Below are positions 8,097 to 15,750 of a DNA stretch of 21,078 bases, piece by piece. Origin of the DNA: JAKVAV01 sp047633195. GTDB lineage: Bacteria > Bacteroidota > Bacteroidia > Flavobacteriales_D > Cryomorphaceae. The notes below the pieces were generated by a model. That model saw only the letters and a program-made list of their open reading frames with translations, was not told the origin of the DNA and did not search any database. Numbering within the stretch: the stretch's first letter is position 1; every line of letters starts with the position of its first letter. Location of the stretch: assembly GCA_047633195.1 (NCBI GenBank), contig JBLIEU010000038.1:1-21078 (forward strand), in the 5' to 3' direction. The translations under genes were made by a program, and so were the position numbers.

Positions 8097-9396
8097 TCAG
8101 CGTTCGCCAGAGTTCATCTGTGCTGTAGAATGGAAAATTGGCGGTTGCCGCATTCCCGTTGCCATCGTAAACATAAAGGAACAAGCGGTAAGCACCTTCT
8201 TTCTTAGGAACGCGAAAAGAGATTTCGCCATCTTTTGGTTCTCCTTCTAGCTTCATGTCGATTGCTTCTGGTTTTGATTCTTTGTCTCCACCTACTTTGA
8301 TGTCTGTGCTTTCTGGCAATATTTCCCATCGATAAGTAAGCTGATCTCCATCGGCATCGGTGGCATCTATTGTCGCTGTGGCTTCACTGCCAGTTTCAAG
8401 ATAGACTCCGTTAAATCTAGTTTTGCCATTGAGAAGGTAATTCTCGATTTGAGGAGATCTGTTTTCAGGATACTTACCTGACCAGCCTTGCTCCAATTCA
8501 TCCATTACCCCTGTTTCCTTTCCGTCTTCTAGAAACAATCCATACCAAGTAGGTGTGGTTTCCTGCTTCTGTCCCCAGAGGAAAACGTACGAGCCAACGC
8601 ACATGTCGGGGTCGCGCAGGATACCTTCTTCGTAACGAAGTTTGTATGCAGCCGCTTTCTCTGTGCTGGTTTGCTCTACTGGTGATCCCCAAGGTGTTTT
8701 GGCTACTTCCCAGTGTCCATCAGGTCCCCACTCTGTAATTACGTATGGTTTTTCCCAGCCGAATGCACGCAGCATATTATCGATTCCGATGATCGCGCCG
8801 TAAGTATTGATTCCATAAACGTCTATGGCAGGTGCTCGATCTTTGATCAGTTGTACTTCTGCAACATCCAATCCTGCTGTGACGGTCATGGTAGGATGAT
8901 TCGGATCTATTTCGTGTACCATTTCAGCGATGTCGTTTATCGCGTCCCAAACTTTAAAGTCAGAATAGAACAAGTCAGTCTCGTTGCCGATGCCCCACAT
9001 TAAAATGGCAGGATGGTCTTTGTATTCTTTCACCACTTCTGTAAATCGAGCAAGCTGAGATTCGACTGCCCTGGTGTCATCATAGTCAAAACCTTGACGT
9101 TCGCAACCAACCCATAAGCCAAAAAGAACGGTCATGCCTTTTTCATGTGCTTCATCTAAAATAGCTATGGCTTCATGCGCTCCCCAAGTTCTTATGGAAT
9201 TCGCTCCGTAAGCTTTGGCTCGGTCCATCTCCGATTGTCCCCCTACTCCAGTTATATAGTAAGGCTCTCCATCTCTTAAAATCTGCCACTTTCCATCGGT
9301 TTCTACTACTTCTACTTTTATGACTTGCGCATGGCTTGAAAAGGAACAAACAGCTAAAAGCGCAACCACTGCGAAAAAGGATTTCGTAAGATTCAT
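8083..9396 (-). CDS. Exported clan GH-A glycoside hydrolase, GH158-like (putative endo-beta-1,3-glucanase)
   Basis: I start it at the ATG at 9396 (437 residues), which gives a clean signal peptide ending SSHAQ. The frame can be extended to 9429, but the extra 11 residues precede the signal. A TIM-barrel catalytic domain spans about residues 20-310. WGIGNETD carries the probable acid/base E139 and VITEWGPDG the nucleophile E222. A small Ig-like domain follows (about 315-425, with DATDADGDQLTYRW). Generic annotation would call it a GH2-type TIM barrel. The TIM-plus-Ig layout, the size and the 83-residue spacing of the two glutamates fit what I recall of GH158 laminarinases, which also occur in beta-glucan loci. 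There is no lipobox and no sorting domain, so it is probably periplasmic. It is monocistronic and divergent from the barrel cassette. Confidence 0.82.
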   Translation of the reverse strand: MNLTKSFFAVVALLAVCSFSSHAQVIKVEVVETDGKWQILRDGEPYYITGVGGQSEMDRAKAYGANSIRTWGAHEAIAILDEAHEKGMTVLFGLWVGCERQGFDYDDTRAVESQLARFTEVVKEYKDHPAILMWGIGNETDLFYSDFKVWDAINDIAEMVHEIDPNHPTMTVTAGLDVAEVQLIKDRAPAIDVYGINTYGAIIGIDNMLRAFGWEKPYVITEWGPDGHWEVAKTPWGSPVEQTSTEKAAAYKLRYEEGILRDPDMCVGSYVFLWGQKQETTPTWYGLFLEDGKETGVMDELEQGWSGKYPENRSPQIENYLLNGKTRFNGVYLETGSEATATIDATDADGDQLTYRWEILPESTDIKVGGDKESKPEAIDMKLEGEPKDGEISFRVPKKEGAYRLFLYVYDGNGNAATANFPFYSTDELWRTLIKFP

Positions 9397-9422
9397 GTGT
9401 GTCTTTATTAGAGATGTCAATT

Positions 9423-9462
9423 TACGCAACTTGATGGGGATTTAGACTTTTAAAGTTGCGTA
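9423..9462. repeat. 10-bp perfect inverted repeat (TACGCAACTT / AAGTTGCGTA) upstream of the GH158-like gene
   Basis: TACGCAACTT (9423-9432) and AAGTTGCGTA (9453-9462) are exact reverse complements separated by 20 bp. Half-site centres are 30 bp apart, close to three helical turns. The pair starts 27 bp upstream of the preferred ATG of the GH158-like gene, so it may be an operator or, if transcribed, a hairpin in the leader. Confidence 0.6.
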
Positions 9463-9474
9463 TGTTGTGTTAAT

Positions 9475-9513
9475 GATGTAGCTAAAAATCAATCGATGTA
9501 GGCTTGATGTAGG
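9475..9513 (+). promoter_or_regulatory. Candidate operator: three GATGTAG copies upstream of the outer-membrane cassette
   Basis: GATGTAG occurs at 9475, 9495 and 9506 on the plus strand. The last two form the direct repeat GATGTAggcttGATGTA (11-bp period) and the first lies 20 bp upstream. Orientation, N5 spacer and distance to the presumed -7 box (33 bp) match the site before the GH16-T9SS unit. The site is in the divergent region, so it may also serve the GH158-like gene. Confidence 0.5.
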
Positions 9514-9544
9514 GGGTTGAAGTTTTTTTAGACTCAGAAATAAC

Positions 9545-9552
9545 TAACATTG
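9545..9552 (+). promoter_or_regulatory. Possible -7 box (TAACATTG) for the four-gene cassette
   Basis: TAACATTG differs at one position from the Bacteroidota consensus TAnnTTTG. It is chosen mainly because it lies 33 bp beyond the GATGTA direct repeat, as the exact box does in the other promoter. It would leave a leader of roughly 70 nt containing a strong hairpin. The call is weak without transcript data. Confidence 0.3.
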
Positions 9553-9563
9553 TGTATTCCTCA

Positions 9564-9596
9564 CACATACCTTTAAACATACTTTTAAAGGTTGTG
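9564..9596 (+). repeat. Hairpin in the likely 5' leader of the barrel cassette
   Basis: ACCTTTAAA (9569-9577) pairs perfectly with TTTAAAGGT (9584-9592) across a 6-nt loop. With one bulged T, CACA (9564-9567) extends the stem with TGTG (9593-9596), giving 13 bp. No T-run follows, so it is not an ordinary terminator. It lies 33 bp before the ATG at 9629 and could stabilise the leader or be an operator dyad. Confidence 0.6.
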
Positions 9597-9628
9597 AATG
9601 AAGAGGTAAAAAACCAATTGTGTTTAAG

Positions 9629-11662
9629 ATGCCCAAACACCTCTCTTTTGTGAGATGTCTGTTGATTTTCTTGATTTGTCTGGGAGGTAATTTTGCCAAA
9701 GGACAAGATAGAACTGCCGCCGATTCTTCTGCGATTTCGAACGAAGCTATAAAGAGCTTTGAAGATCAATTTTTGAAACAATCAGCTGGAATTCAATACG
9801 ACTCTCTTTTTGTGGACAAGAAGCTTCGAGAGCGGCCACAAAAACTTACAGCCTTTGGATACTATCGGCTTTTCGCTTATCAGCGAAACATAACTGAAGC
9901 ATATCCTGGATTAGCGCCTTACGAAAAGGCAGTGAGTATAGGGGACGGATATCGTGAGCCGATGATGTCACTATCAGTGGTGGCGCGTCCGAATGGAAAA
10001 GCAAGCTTCGGAACAGAACTATTCATTTTCACTCCATATGAAGGAGATATTGAGGGGAATGTATTTTCGACCAACCTAGGTCTAAACTTCTACGGAAACT
10101 TCAGAACTCAACACGGAAATTTTGGCGTGAGAGCAGGGGGTATACATTGGTATAATTTGAGCCCATTTACCATGGGGGTATTTCAAATTCTGGATCGCTT
10201 CACCATATTTGACAGAACCCCGTGGGAAGGCGTGACCAACACGGCTAAATATGACGACTACTATAATACTGGACTTGCAAGCGCGGGAGACCTAAGATGG
10301 AACAATCAAGCTTTTCAAGGTTTGATTATAAACGGAGGGAGATTACCGGGCGACTGGGCTTTTGATCTCATGTGGGGTAAAACACAGGTCAATGGAGGTT
10401 TGGCTGGTTCAATAAACGATCCATTTGCTTCTTTTCCTCCTGCATTGGATCAAGGAAACATTCCAACCTATGCTGGCTTTGCGGGAACAGATAGAGTGCT
10501 GCCATCCATTATTCAAGGAGGAAAGATCGCAAAGACCTTTGATAACGGGAGACAGACATTGTCTTACAATGGGTTCGTTAGCCAAACGGCTCTCGACAGT
10601 ATAGACCAGGACTTGTTTCAGCAGTACCAGGTGCATACTTTAGCGCTCGACCTTACTGTAATGGATATCGGTATTAAGGGAGAGCTTGGAGCGGGTTCTT
10701 ATAAAAGCCCTACATATTCCGAGAAATGGGGCGAGGCCTTGATGTTGCGTTTCAACATTCCCAAAAAATACACCTTCATTCCAATTGATTTCCAGGTTTA
10801 CAGGATTTCGAAAAACTTTTTCAATGAAAATGGAGAGATAGCCACAAACTCCAATCGCGCGATATTGGCTGATCGAGGACTTACCGTAAACGCCAACGGA
10901 GCTGGAGGTCAAATGGCTTTGGTAAATCAATTGGTTCATAACCGGCAAGGGGTGAACATCAATACCGAATTGGCATTTGGGAAATTCACTTTGGCAGGTG
11001 GGATAGGCTGGTCAGCGGAAATAGACGCCGAAGCAGAGAATTTGAGTTTTGTCCACAGAATAAATGGTTTAGCCCTTTCGCGGATTTACAATCCTTTTCC
11101 AGAAGGAGCTACTGGCCCTACTGTGTTCGGTCCTTACAATCGGAAATTCTCCTTTTTTAGAGGAGTTTCTGAAGTCGTACAAACCACGGATGTAGACCCT
11201 GAAACATCTTTTGCCCAAAATCGGAAGTTCTTCAAAGCCGTCGATATTCAAGCCAAGTACAAAACGACGCTTTTCGATCGCGACTTATTCCTCTTTTATA
11301 TAGGGTCATTCAATTCTGTTTCAACTCAGCTTGAGCCAATACCTGTATACAATGATGAAGCATATATCTATGCACAGTACCACGAATTGGATATTTATTA
11401 CGAAGTACTTCCAAAGTTTATTGCAACGGGATACTTCGGAATTGAAAACACTCGCGGTGGAAATGCCACGAGATGGGATGAAGTAACACAACTCCCACTT
11501 GATCAGCTCGGAACTGCTATTGGGATTGGCTTTGATTGGCAAATAGCCGAAAACTCAGGACTCTATGTTCGGCATAGATGGATGACATTCGAAGACCGCA
11601 GTTTTCAAGATGACAAATTTCGTGGAACAGAATTAACCGTAGAACTCAAAACCTTTTTCTAG
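9629..11662 (+). CDS. Large outer-membrane beta-barrel protein, first gene of cassette (family not recognised)
   Basis: The ATG at 9629 gives 677 residues with a signal peptide ending near AKGQ; a GTG at 9620 would add three residues. After about 55 soluble residues the protein is a long series of alternating amphipathic strands rich in Gly, Tyr and Phe (for example MMSLSVVARPNGKASFGTEL, FGVRAGGIHWYNL, GTAIGIGFDWQIAENSGLYV), and it ends in Phe-Phe as outer-membrane barrels do. It has no TonB box, plug or CarboxypepD-like domain, so it is not a SusC transporter. The length suits a large porin. I infer a diffusion or export pore for oligosaccharides. It is the first of four closely spaced genes; its stop codon directly abuts the next ATG. 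It may be distantly related to the barrels needed for cellulose use in Cytophaga hutchinsonii, but that needs an alignment. Confidence 0.75.
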   Translation: MPKHLSFVRCLLIFLICLGGNFAKGQDRTAADSSAISNEAIKSFEDQFLKQSAGIQYDSLFVDKKLRERPQKLTAFGYYRLFAYQRNITEAYPGLAPYEKAVSIGDGYREPMMSLSVVARPNGKASFGTELFIFTPYEGDIEGNVFSTNLGLNFYGNFRTQHGNFGVRAGGIHWYNLSPFTMGVFQILDRFTIFDRTPWEGVTNTAKYDDYYNTGLASAGDLRWNNQAFQGLIINGGRLPGDWAFDLMWGKTQVNGGLAGSINDPFASFPPALDQGNIPTYAGFAGTDRVLPSIIQGGKIAKTFDNGRQTLSYNGFVSQTALDSIDQDLFQQYQVHTLALDLTVMDIGIKGELGAGSYKSPTYSEKWGEALMLRFNIPKKYTFIPIDFQVYRISKNFFNENGEIATNSNRAILADRGLTVNANGAGGQMALVNQLVHNRQGVNINTELAFGKFTLAGGIGWSAEIDAEAENLSFVHRINGLALSRIYNPFPEGATGPTVFGPYNRKFSFFRGVSEVVQTTDVDPETSFAQNRKFFKAVDIQAKYKTTLFDRDLFLFYIGSFNSVSTQLEPIPVYNDEAYIYAQYHELDIYYEVLPKFIATGYFGIENTRGGNATRWDEVTQLPLDQLGTAIGIGFDWQIAENSGLYVRHRWMTFEDRSFQDDKFRGTELTVELKTFF

Positions 11663-13462
11663 ATGCAAGGGATGAAGAAATTATATATGACTAAGTACGT
11701 TATGGTGCTTGCGGTGATTTTCGCCGTGGCTTTTGAAGGGCATGCGCAAACCGAAGGAGCCTTGTCTACAGAAGAGGCAGAAACATTTTTGAAAGGTGTT
11801 AACTTTAATGGTATGGGACGGGTGTATCTCCGTCAAACCGATATTGAAGGAGATATTCTAGAAAATGATTCACTCACACCTCGAAGACTGACGGATGGTG
11901 AATTTTTGCTCGACCTAAAAATCAATGCTACCCCCAATGAGAAAACCGAGGTCCAAAGCATTCTTCGTTTGAGGAATGAATTTGGTGGGTTTTTCGGAGC
12001 GGGTCAGTCAGTCGAAGTACGTGAGCTTTGGGCTCGTGGCCTCATTGGCGAAGCAATAGAATACAGAGTGGGGGACATGGATATAGAAATGTCTCCATTC
12101 ACCTTCTACATGCCAACTGAAGAGGGCGTAATTAACCAGCCTTCAGCTTTCGACTTGCAAAGAGATGTAATCTACTACGAGCAATTCTATACCGATGATA
12201 ACTCCCGACGTATGCAAGGGGCCAATGTGAACTTCGGACTGAAGTTTTCTGAAGTTCTTCGCGATGCCGATTTTAAAGGATTCATTGCCAGAGTTAGAGG
12301 TACAGATTTCTTCACGATCCCTACCAGATGGGTATCGGGTGGAGAGGCAAAGTTTCGCACGAGGAGGCTCATCGACAATACCAGATCACGAGCTGACTTC
12401 GGTTTAAATATCGTTCACACATTTGATGATCTTCAATCAGGTGATGCCAATGCGGGAATCCGAAACACGGTCTTCTCGTTTGAATACAACATCATAGGTT
12501 ATGAGACCGATAAAATGGAGTATTCTCTTTTTGGAGAAATGGGACGCAGTGAGCTCAAGTCAATCGACGACAATGACAATACGGTGTTTGCAGTCGATGA
12601 TGTTTTCCTTACGGTAAGTGGAGGAGCTAAATTTAAAGAGAAGAACCTTTTTGTACACGCTGGCTTTTCTGATGTAGGTCCTGATTTTTTCAGCATGGGA
12701 GCTCAAAGCAAGAGAGTTGATTTTGATGCTACAAAGTCATTTTATAACAGAGCAGGTGCAGAGCAAGAAGTACGAGATGTTACCCTGTTTGATCTTAGTC
12801 GAGATGTGGCCGTTTATACCTATCAACTATCGGATAAGTTGATGACTTACGATCCTCGATTTACCAATACATTCCCATACGGTCCTGCTACTCCTAACCG
12901 TCGTGGTTTGAATTACGGAGGTGATTACGAAAACGATAAAGTACAGGCGAGCATTAACGGTGCCGCCATGTCGGAAATTCGAGGTCAAGGAACCGAAGAG
13001 CTTAAAGACTTCTTCTTGGTTCAAGCAGCGGTAGATGTGAACGTGAATAAATTTTTGGAGTGGGAGAATAGCATTAACGTCACTGTCGGTTATCAATTCG
13101 AGAATACCAATAGAGGTGGGATAGATGTAGAGCGGGTAGACTTAAACTCAAATCTTTTGGAGGCAGGAATTGAAATAGAAATCTTCGATGATTTTGAGCT
13201 ACTATTTGGCGCAAAACTCCTAGTAGCTGAGGGAAGCGATTACATTCCCCGAATTGATGAATTCAATGAGGTAAGAGATTTTCCTGGAAGAACGGAAATC
13301 GACGATACTGAAACTCTGCTGGCGGGTGGCCTGAAGTACACCTTCAAGGAAGGAATATTTTTAACCCTCCAATACCAATCATTTGATGCAACGGGACGTT
13401 CTGATTCATTCAGAGACTATACCTTGAATCAAATATTCGTTTTATACACCATGAAATTTTAA
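11663..13462 (+). CDS. Second outer-membrane beta-barrel protein of the cassette (family not recognised)
   Basis: The 599-residue protein begins immediately after the stop of the first barrel gene with no gap. The signal peptide ends near GHAQ. A short N-terminal helix follows, then continuous beta-strand pattern starting FNGMGRVYLRQTDIEGD and including EVQSILRLRNEFGGFFGAGQ and EYRVGDMDIEMSPFTFYMP. It ends FVLYTMKF, with the terminal Phe recognised by the BAM machinery. The early strands resemble porin-type carbohydrate or alginate-export barrels in style, with a GDMD-type strand turn, but I cannot assign a family. There is no plug or TonB domain. Zero spacing to its neighbour implies fixed stoichiometry, so the two barrels may act together as one envelope machine or as parallel pores. 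Confidence 0.75.
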   Translation: MQGMKKLYMTKYVMVLAVIFAVAFEGHAQTEGALSTEEAETFLKGVNFNGMGRVYLRQTDIEGDILENDSLTPRRLTDGEFLLDLKINATPNEKTEVQSILRLRNEFGGFFGAGQSVEVRELWARGLIGEAIEYRVGDMDIEMSPFTFYMPTEEGVINQPSAFDLQRDVIYYEQFYTDDNSRRMQGANVNFGLKFSEVLRDADFKGFIARVRGTDFFTIPTRWVSGGEAKFRTRRLIDNTRSRADFGLNIVHTFDDLQSGDANAGIRNTVFSFEYNIIGYETDKMEYSLFGEMGRSELKSIDDNDNTVFAVDDVFLTVSGGAKFKEKNLFVHAGFSDVGPDFFSMGAQSKRVDFDATKSFYNRAGAEQEVRDVTLFDLSRDVAVYTYQLSDKLMTYDPRFTNTFPYGPATPNRRGLNYGGDYENDKVQASINGAAMSEIRGQGTEELKDFFLVQAAVDVNVNKFLEWENSINVTVGYQFENTNRGGIDVERVDLNSNLLEAGIEIEIFDDFELLFGAKLLVAEGSDYIPRIDEFNEVRDFPGRTEIDDTETLLAGGLKYTFKEGIFLTLQYQSFDATGRSDSFRDYTLNQIFVLYTMKF

Positions 13463-13465
13463 GTA

Positions 13466-14503
13466 ATGGAAATGACTAGGACTAATACAATGAAAAATAT
13501 TTGTGGAATGAAGAGAATTTTGTCTTTGGCCCTCCTGTTGGTTTTATTTGCAGCATGCGATCACGAAACAGATCCTGAAGGCCCTTCGTTATTTGATCGA
13601 TTTGCGCCTCTCGAGGTTTTGGATTCACTCGAGTCTAGTAGTACACAGGTTGATTTCAGTGCAGGAGAAACTATTTCATTTACCGCTGAGTTCAATAAAA
13701 ATATTGATTGGGTAATTACCATAACTGGTCAAACCAGCGGTGCCGTAAAACGCCTCGAAAGCTTTGATCGATTCGTAGAGCCAAGTAATGCCACATGGGC
13801 AGGAGGAACAACCGATCTACCTCTTTTTAGAGATGAGCCATGCATGGTTGTTTTAAGCGTTCCTGAAGAGCCTGAATATGGCGATACGCTAATGGTTAAT
13901 GTACTGGGTACCTTGAACTACGATGGGGTAATGGTCACTGATTTTGAAGAAAACCCCGGAGCCTGCATTGAATTGGGAGATTTCGAGTTTGAATTGGCCA
14001 ATTCGGGAAGACTAGACGATATCACCGCAGCCCAGGGAGTCTTCTTTTATCGATTGGCAGGAACGGACAACGCCACTGGAGGACCCACGGATAATTTCTT
14101 CGTGGGATTGGCAAGGATCTTTGCCTGCATTACAGGAGAAACTTATTTCCAAGTCCCCACTACAGTGCCAGAAAATCTTTACTTAAATTTATTTGTGGCC
14201 GGACGCGAAACCCCTTACACGAGAGTCGTTTTGGGATTAATCATTGACACCAATGACAGTGGTGATTTTGAGCAAGGCCAAGACGAGATACGATCCTTGG
14301 AATTCGACCCTACCTACACGGGCTGGCGTCTGCAATCCTTTACAGCTGCTGAATTTGGCGCGAGCCAAGCCGACCTTGAAAAAGTCGTAGGGATTGAGCT
14401 CGTTTTGATCTCGCTAAACAACCTTCAACCTAACCCTAGAGAGGAAGTTGGTTTTGAGACGGATTTTATGATTTTCACCGAGAATGGACCGCTTGAATTG
14501 TAA
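13466..14503 (+). CDS. Putative surface lipoprotein of the cassette, two beta domains (unknown function)
   Basis: The start is uncertain: ATG codons at 13466, 13472, 13490 and 13508 all precede the same signal peptide, whose lipobox is FAAC (Cys31 counted from 13466). The mature protein starts C-D-H-E-T-D, an acidic stretch like the export signals of surface-exposed Bacteroidota lipoproteins. An Ig-like first part (about 45-165) is followed by a jelly-roll-like second part starting near DFEENPGACIE and containing YFQVP, VVLGLIIDTNDSGDFEQGQDEI and TGWRLQSFTA. The second part looks like a glycan-binding module but has no diagnostic residues. It starts 3 bp after the second barrel gene and ends 10 bp before the next ATG. 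A glycan-holding partner of the barrels is inferred; nothing in it proves this. Confidence 0.7.
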   Translation: MEMTRTNTMKNICGMKRILSLALLLVLFAACDHETDPEGPSLFDRFAPLEVLDSLESSSTQVDFSAGETISFTAEFNKNIDWVITITGQTSGAVKRLESFDRFVEPSNATWAGGTTDLPLFRDEPCMVVLSVPEEPEYGDTLMVNVLGTLNYDGVMVTDFEENPGACIELGDFEFELANSGRLDDITAAQGVFFYRLAGTDNATGGPTDNFFVGLARIFACITGETYFQVPTTVPENLYLNLFVAGRETPYTRVVLGLIIDTNDSGDFEQGQDEIRSLEFDPTYTGWRLQSFTAAEFGASQADLEKVVGIELVLISLNNLQPNPREEVGFETDFMIFTENGPLEL

Positions 14504-14513
14504 ATCAATACAG

Positions 14514-15725
14514 ATGGAAAAGGTTAAAAACAGAGCATTTATTGGGTTTTTGGGCTTAGCAATCTTGCTGTGCGGTTGTGTCGAGTTCAAACAACTCTCA
14601 CTTTACGATGGCGTGGTGTCAGCTCCAAAGATGGAGAAACCCGAATCTATCAGTAAGGTCTTGGAAAAAGTGGTCTATTACGATGATCATTCCGATATGT
14701 GGGGCGTTGAAGATGAAATTTGCAAGCGAGCTGAGTATACTTCGGATGTCGTTTATTCGGGAACCGAAGCCATCAAGATATCTTGGAACAGGGGTGATGA
14801 AGGGTGCATATTTGCCGGTTTTGGAATCGGCTGGGATGGCTGGGCTGGTAAAGATTTGACACAAGTCATGGATTATGCCGCTTTTCGCTTTTATGTGCGT
14901 GCTCAAAAAGAGCGCATGTACGGTTTGCCTATCGTTCTTACCCTCGAAGATTACAGTGGCGGTATGGGTTTTTGCTACACAACCAATAAGTATTTCGAGC
15001 GCACCTTTATTGATACTCTGTGGCAGAGGATTGAAGTTCCTCTTTCTGACTTTGACCTAGATACAGAAAGCCTAGACATCACGAATGTTAAGCAACTTCA
15101 GCTCGAGCTCCAACAAAGCGGAAGCATCTATATTGATGATATTAGTCTGGTGTTCCACACTCCGCCAGTAGTAGAACCGTGGATGCAGGAAGAAGTGCTT
15201 CCCGATCCACTCGAAATGCCCATTACCATTTTCGACGATGCCTTTATCAATAACCACGGATGGGGAATGATGAACGGCAATTGCCGAAACATTGAGATTA
15301 GCTCCTCCGAGGCCTACAGTGGCAGCAAAGCGATTAGCGCGAAATGGAACAATACTGGAGAATGCAATGTCATGGATATTGGTGCTAGTTGGAATAAATG
15401 GCACCCTGTCAACTTTACAAAAGGAAATATTGACGACTTTGCCTTTGAGTTTTACATCTACAATCGAGGAGAGCTCACACCTGCACTTAATCTATATTTC
15501 GGCCTAAGGGATTACAATGGCAACGTCGTTAGAACTCAGATCAGCGCCACTTATACCAATGAAGATGTCTTTAATTCTTCTTGGACTAGAGTGTCCGTCC
15601 CTATTGCTGAGCTAAAAGGCAGTACAATCAGCTTTTCAAACATCAAGGAGCTAGTATTCCAAATGGAAGAAACAGGTGATGTGCTGATCGATGAAGTGAA
15701 GATGGTTCGCATTAACGAAAACTAA
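14514..15725 (+). CDS. Lipoprotein with two tandem carbohydrate-binding-like modules
   Basis: I choose the ATG at 14514 (403 residues), because the frame's earlier ATG at 14484 overlaps the upstream gene and adds no signal features. The signal peptide ends in the lipobox LLCGC. Two modules of about 170 residues follow. The first runs from VVYYDDHSDMW to IYIDDISLVF and the second from ITIFDDAFINNHGW to VLIDEVKMV. Shared landmarks are (V/A)YSG(T/S)(E/K)AI, a W.GW/W.KW strand, F.F(Y) strands, L.L(E/R)DY.G, WQRI.VP / WTRVSVP, and a closing (I/V)LIDE or YIDDI strand. This is typical of CBM11/CBM4-like jelly rolls, so a surface glycan-binding lipoprotein is likely. It is the last gene of the cassette and is convergent with a pseudogene 25 bp away. 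Confidence 0.78.
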   Translation: MEKVKNRAFIGFLGLAILLCGCVEFKQLSLYDGVVSAPKMEKPESISKVLEKVVYYDDHSDMWGVEDEICKRAEYTSDVVYSGTEAIKISWNRGDEGCIFAGFGIGWDGWAGKDLTQVMDYAAFRFYVRAQKERMYGLPIVLTLEDYSGGMGFCYTTNKYFERTFIDTLWQRIEVPLSDFDLDTESLDITNVKQLQLELQQSGSIYIDDISLVFHTPPVVEPWMQEEVLPDPLEMPITIFDDAFINNHGWGMMNGNCRNIEISSSEAYSGSKAISAKWNNTGECNVMDIGASWNKWHPVNFTKGNIDDFAFEFYIYNRGELTPALNLYFGLRDYNGNVVRTQISATYTNEDVFNSSWTRVSVPIAELKGSTISFSNIKELVFQMEETGDVLIDEVKMVRINEN

Positions 15726-15750
15726 TTATTCGATTTGGCGCGGATAATTC

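Noticed and set aside
15721..15750. Inverted repeat AATTAT/ATAATT after the barrel cassette as a terminator
   Set aside because: Only 6 AT pairs with a long loop and no T-run; not stable enough to call.
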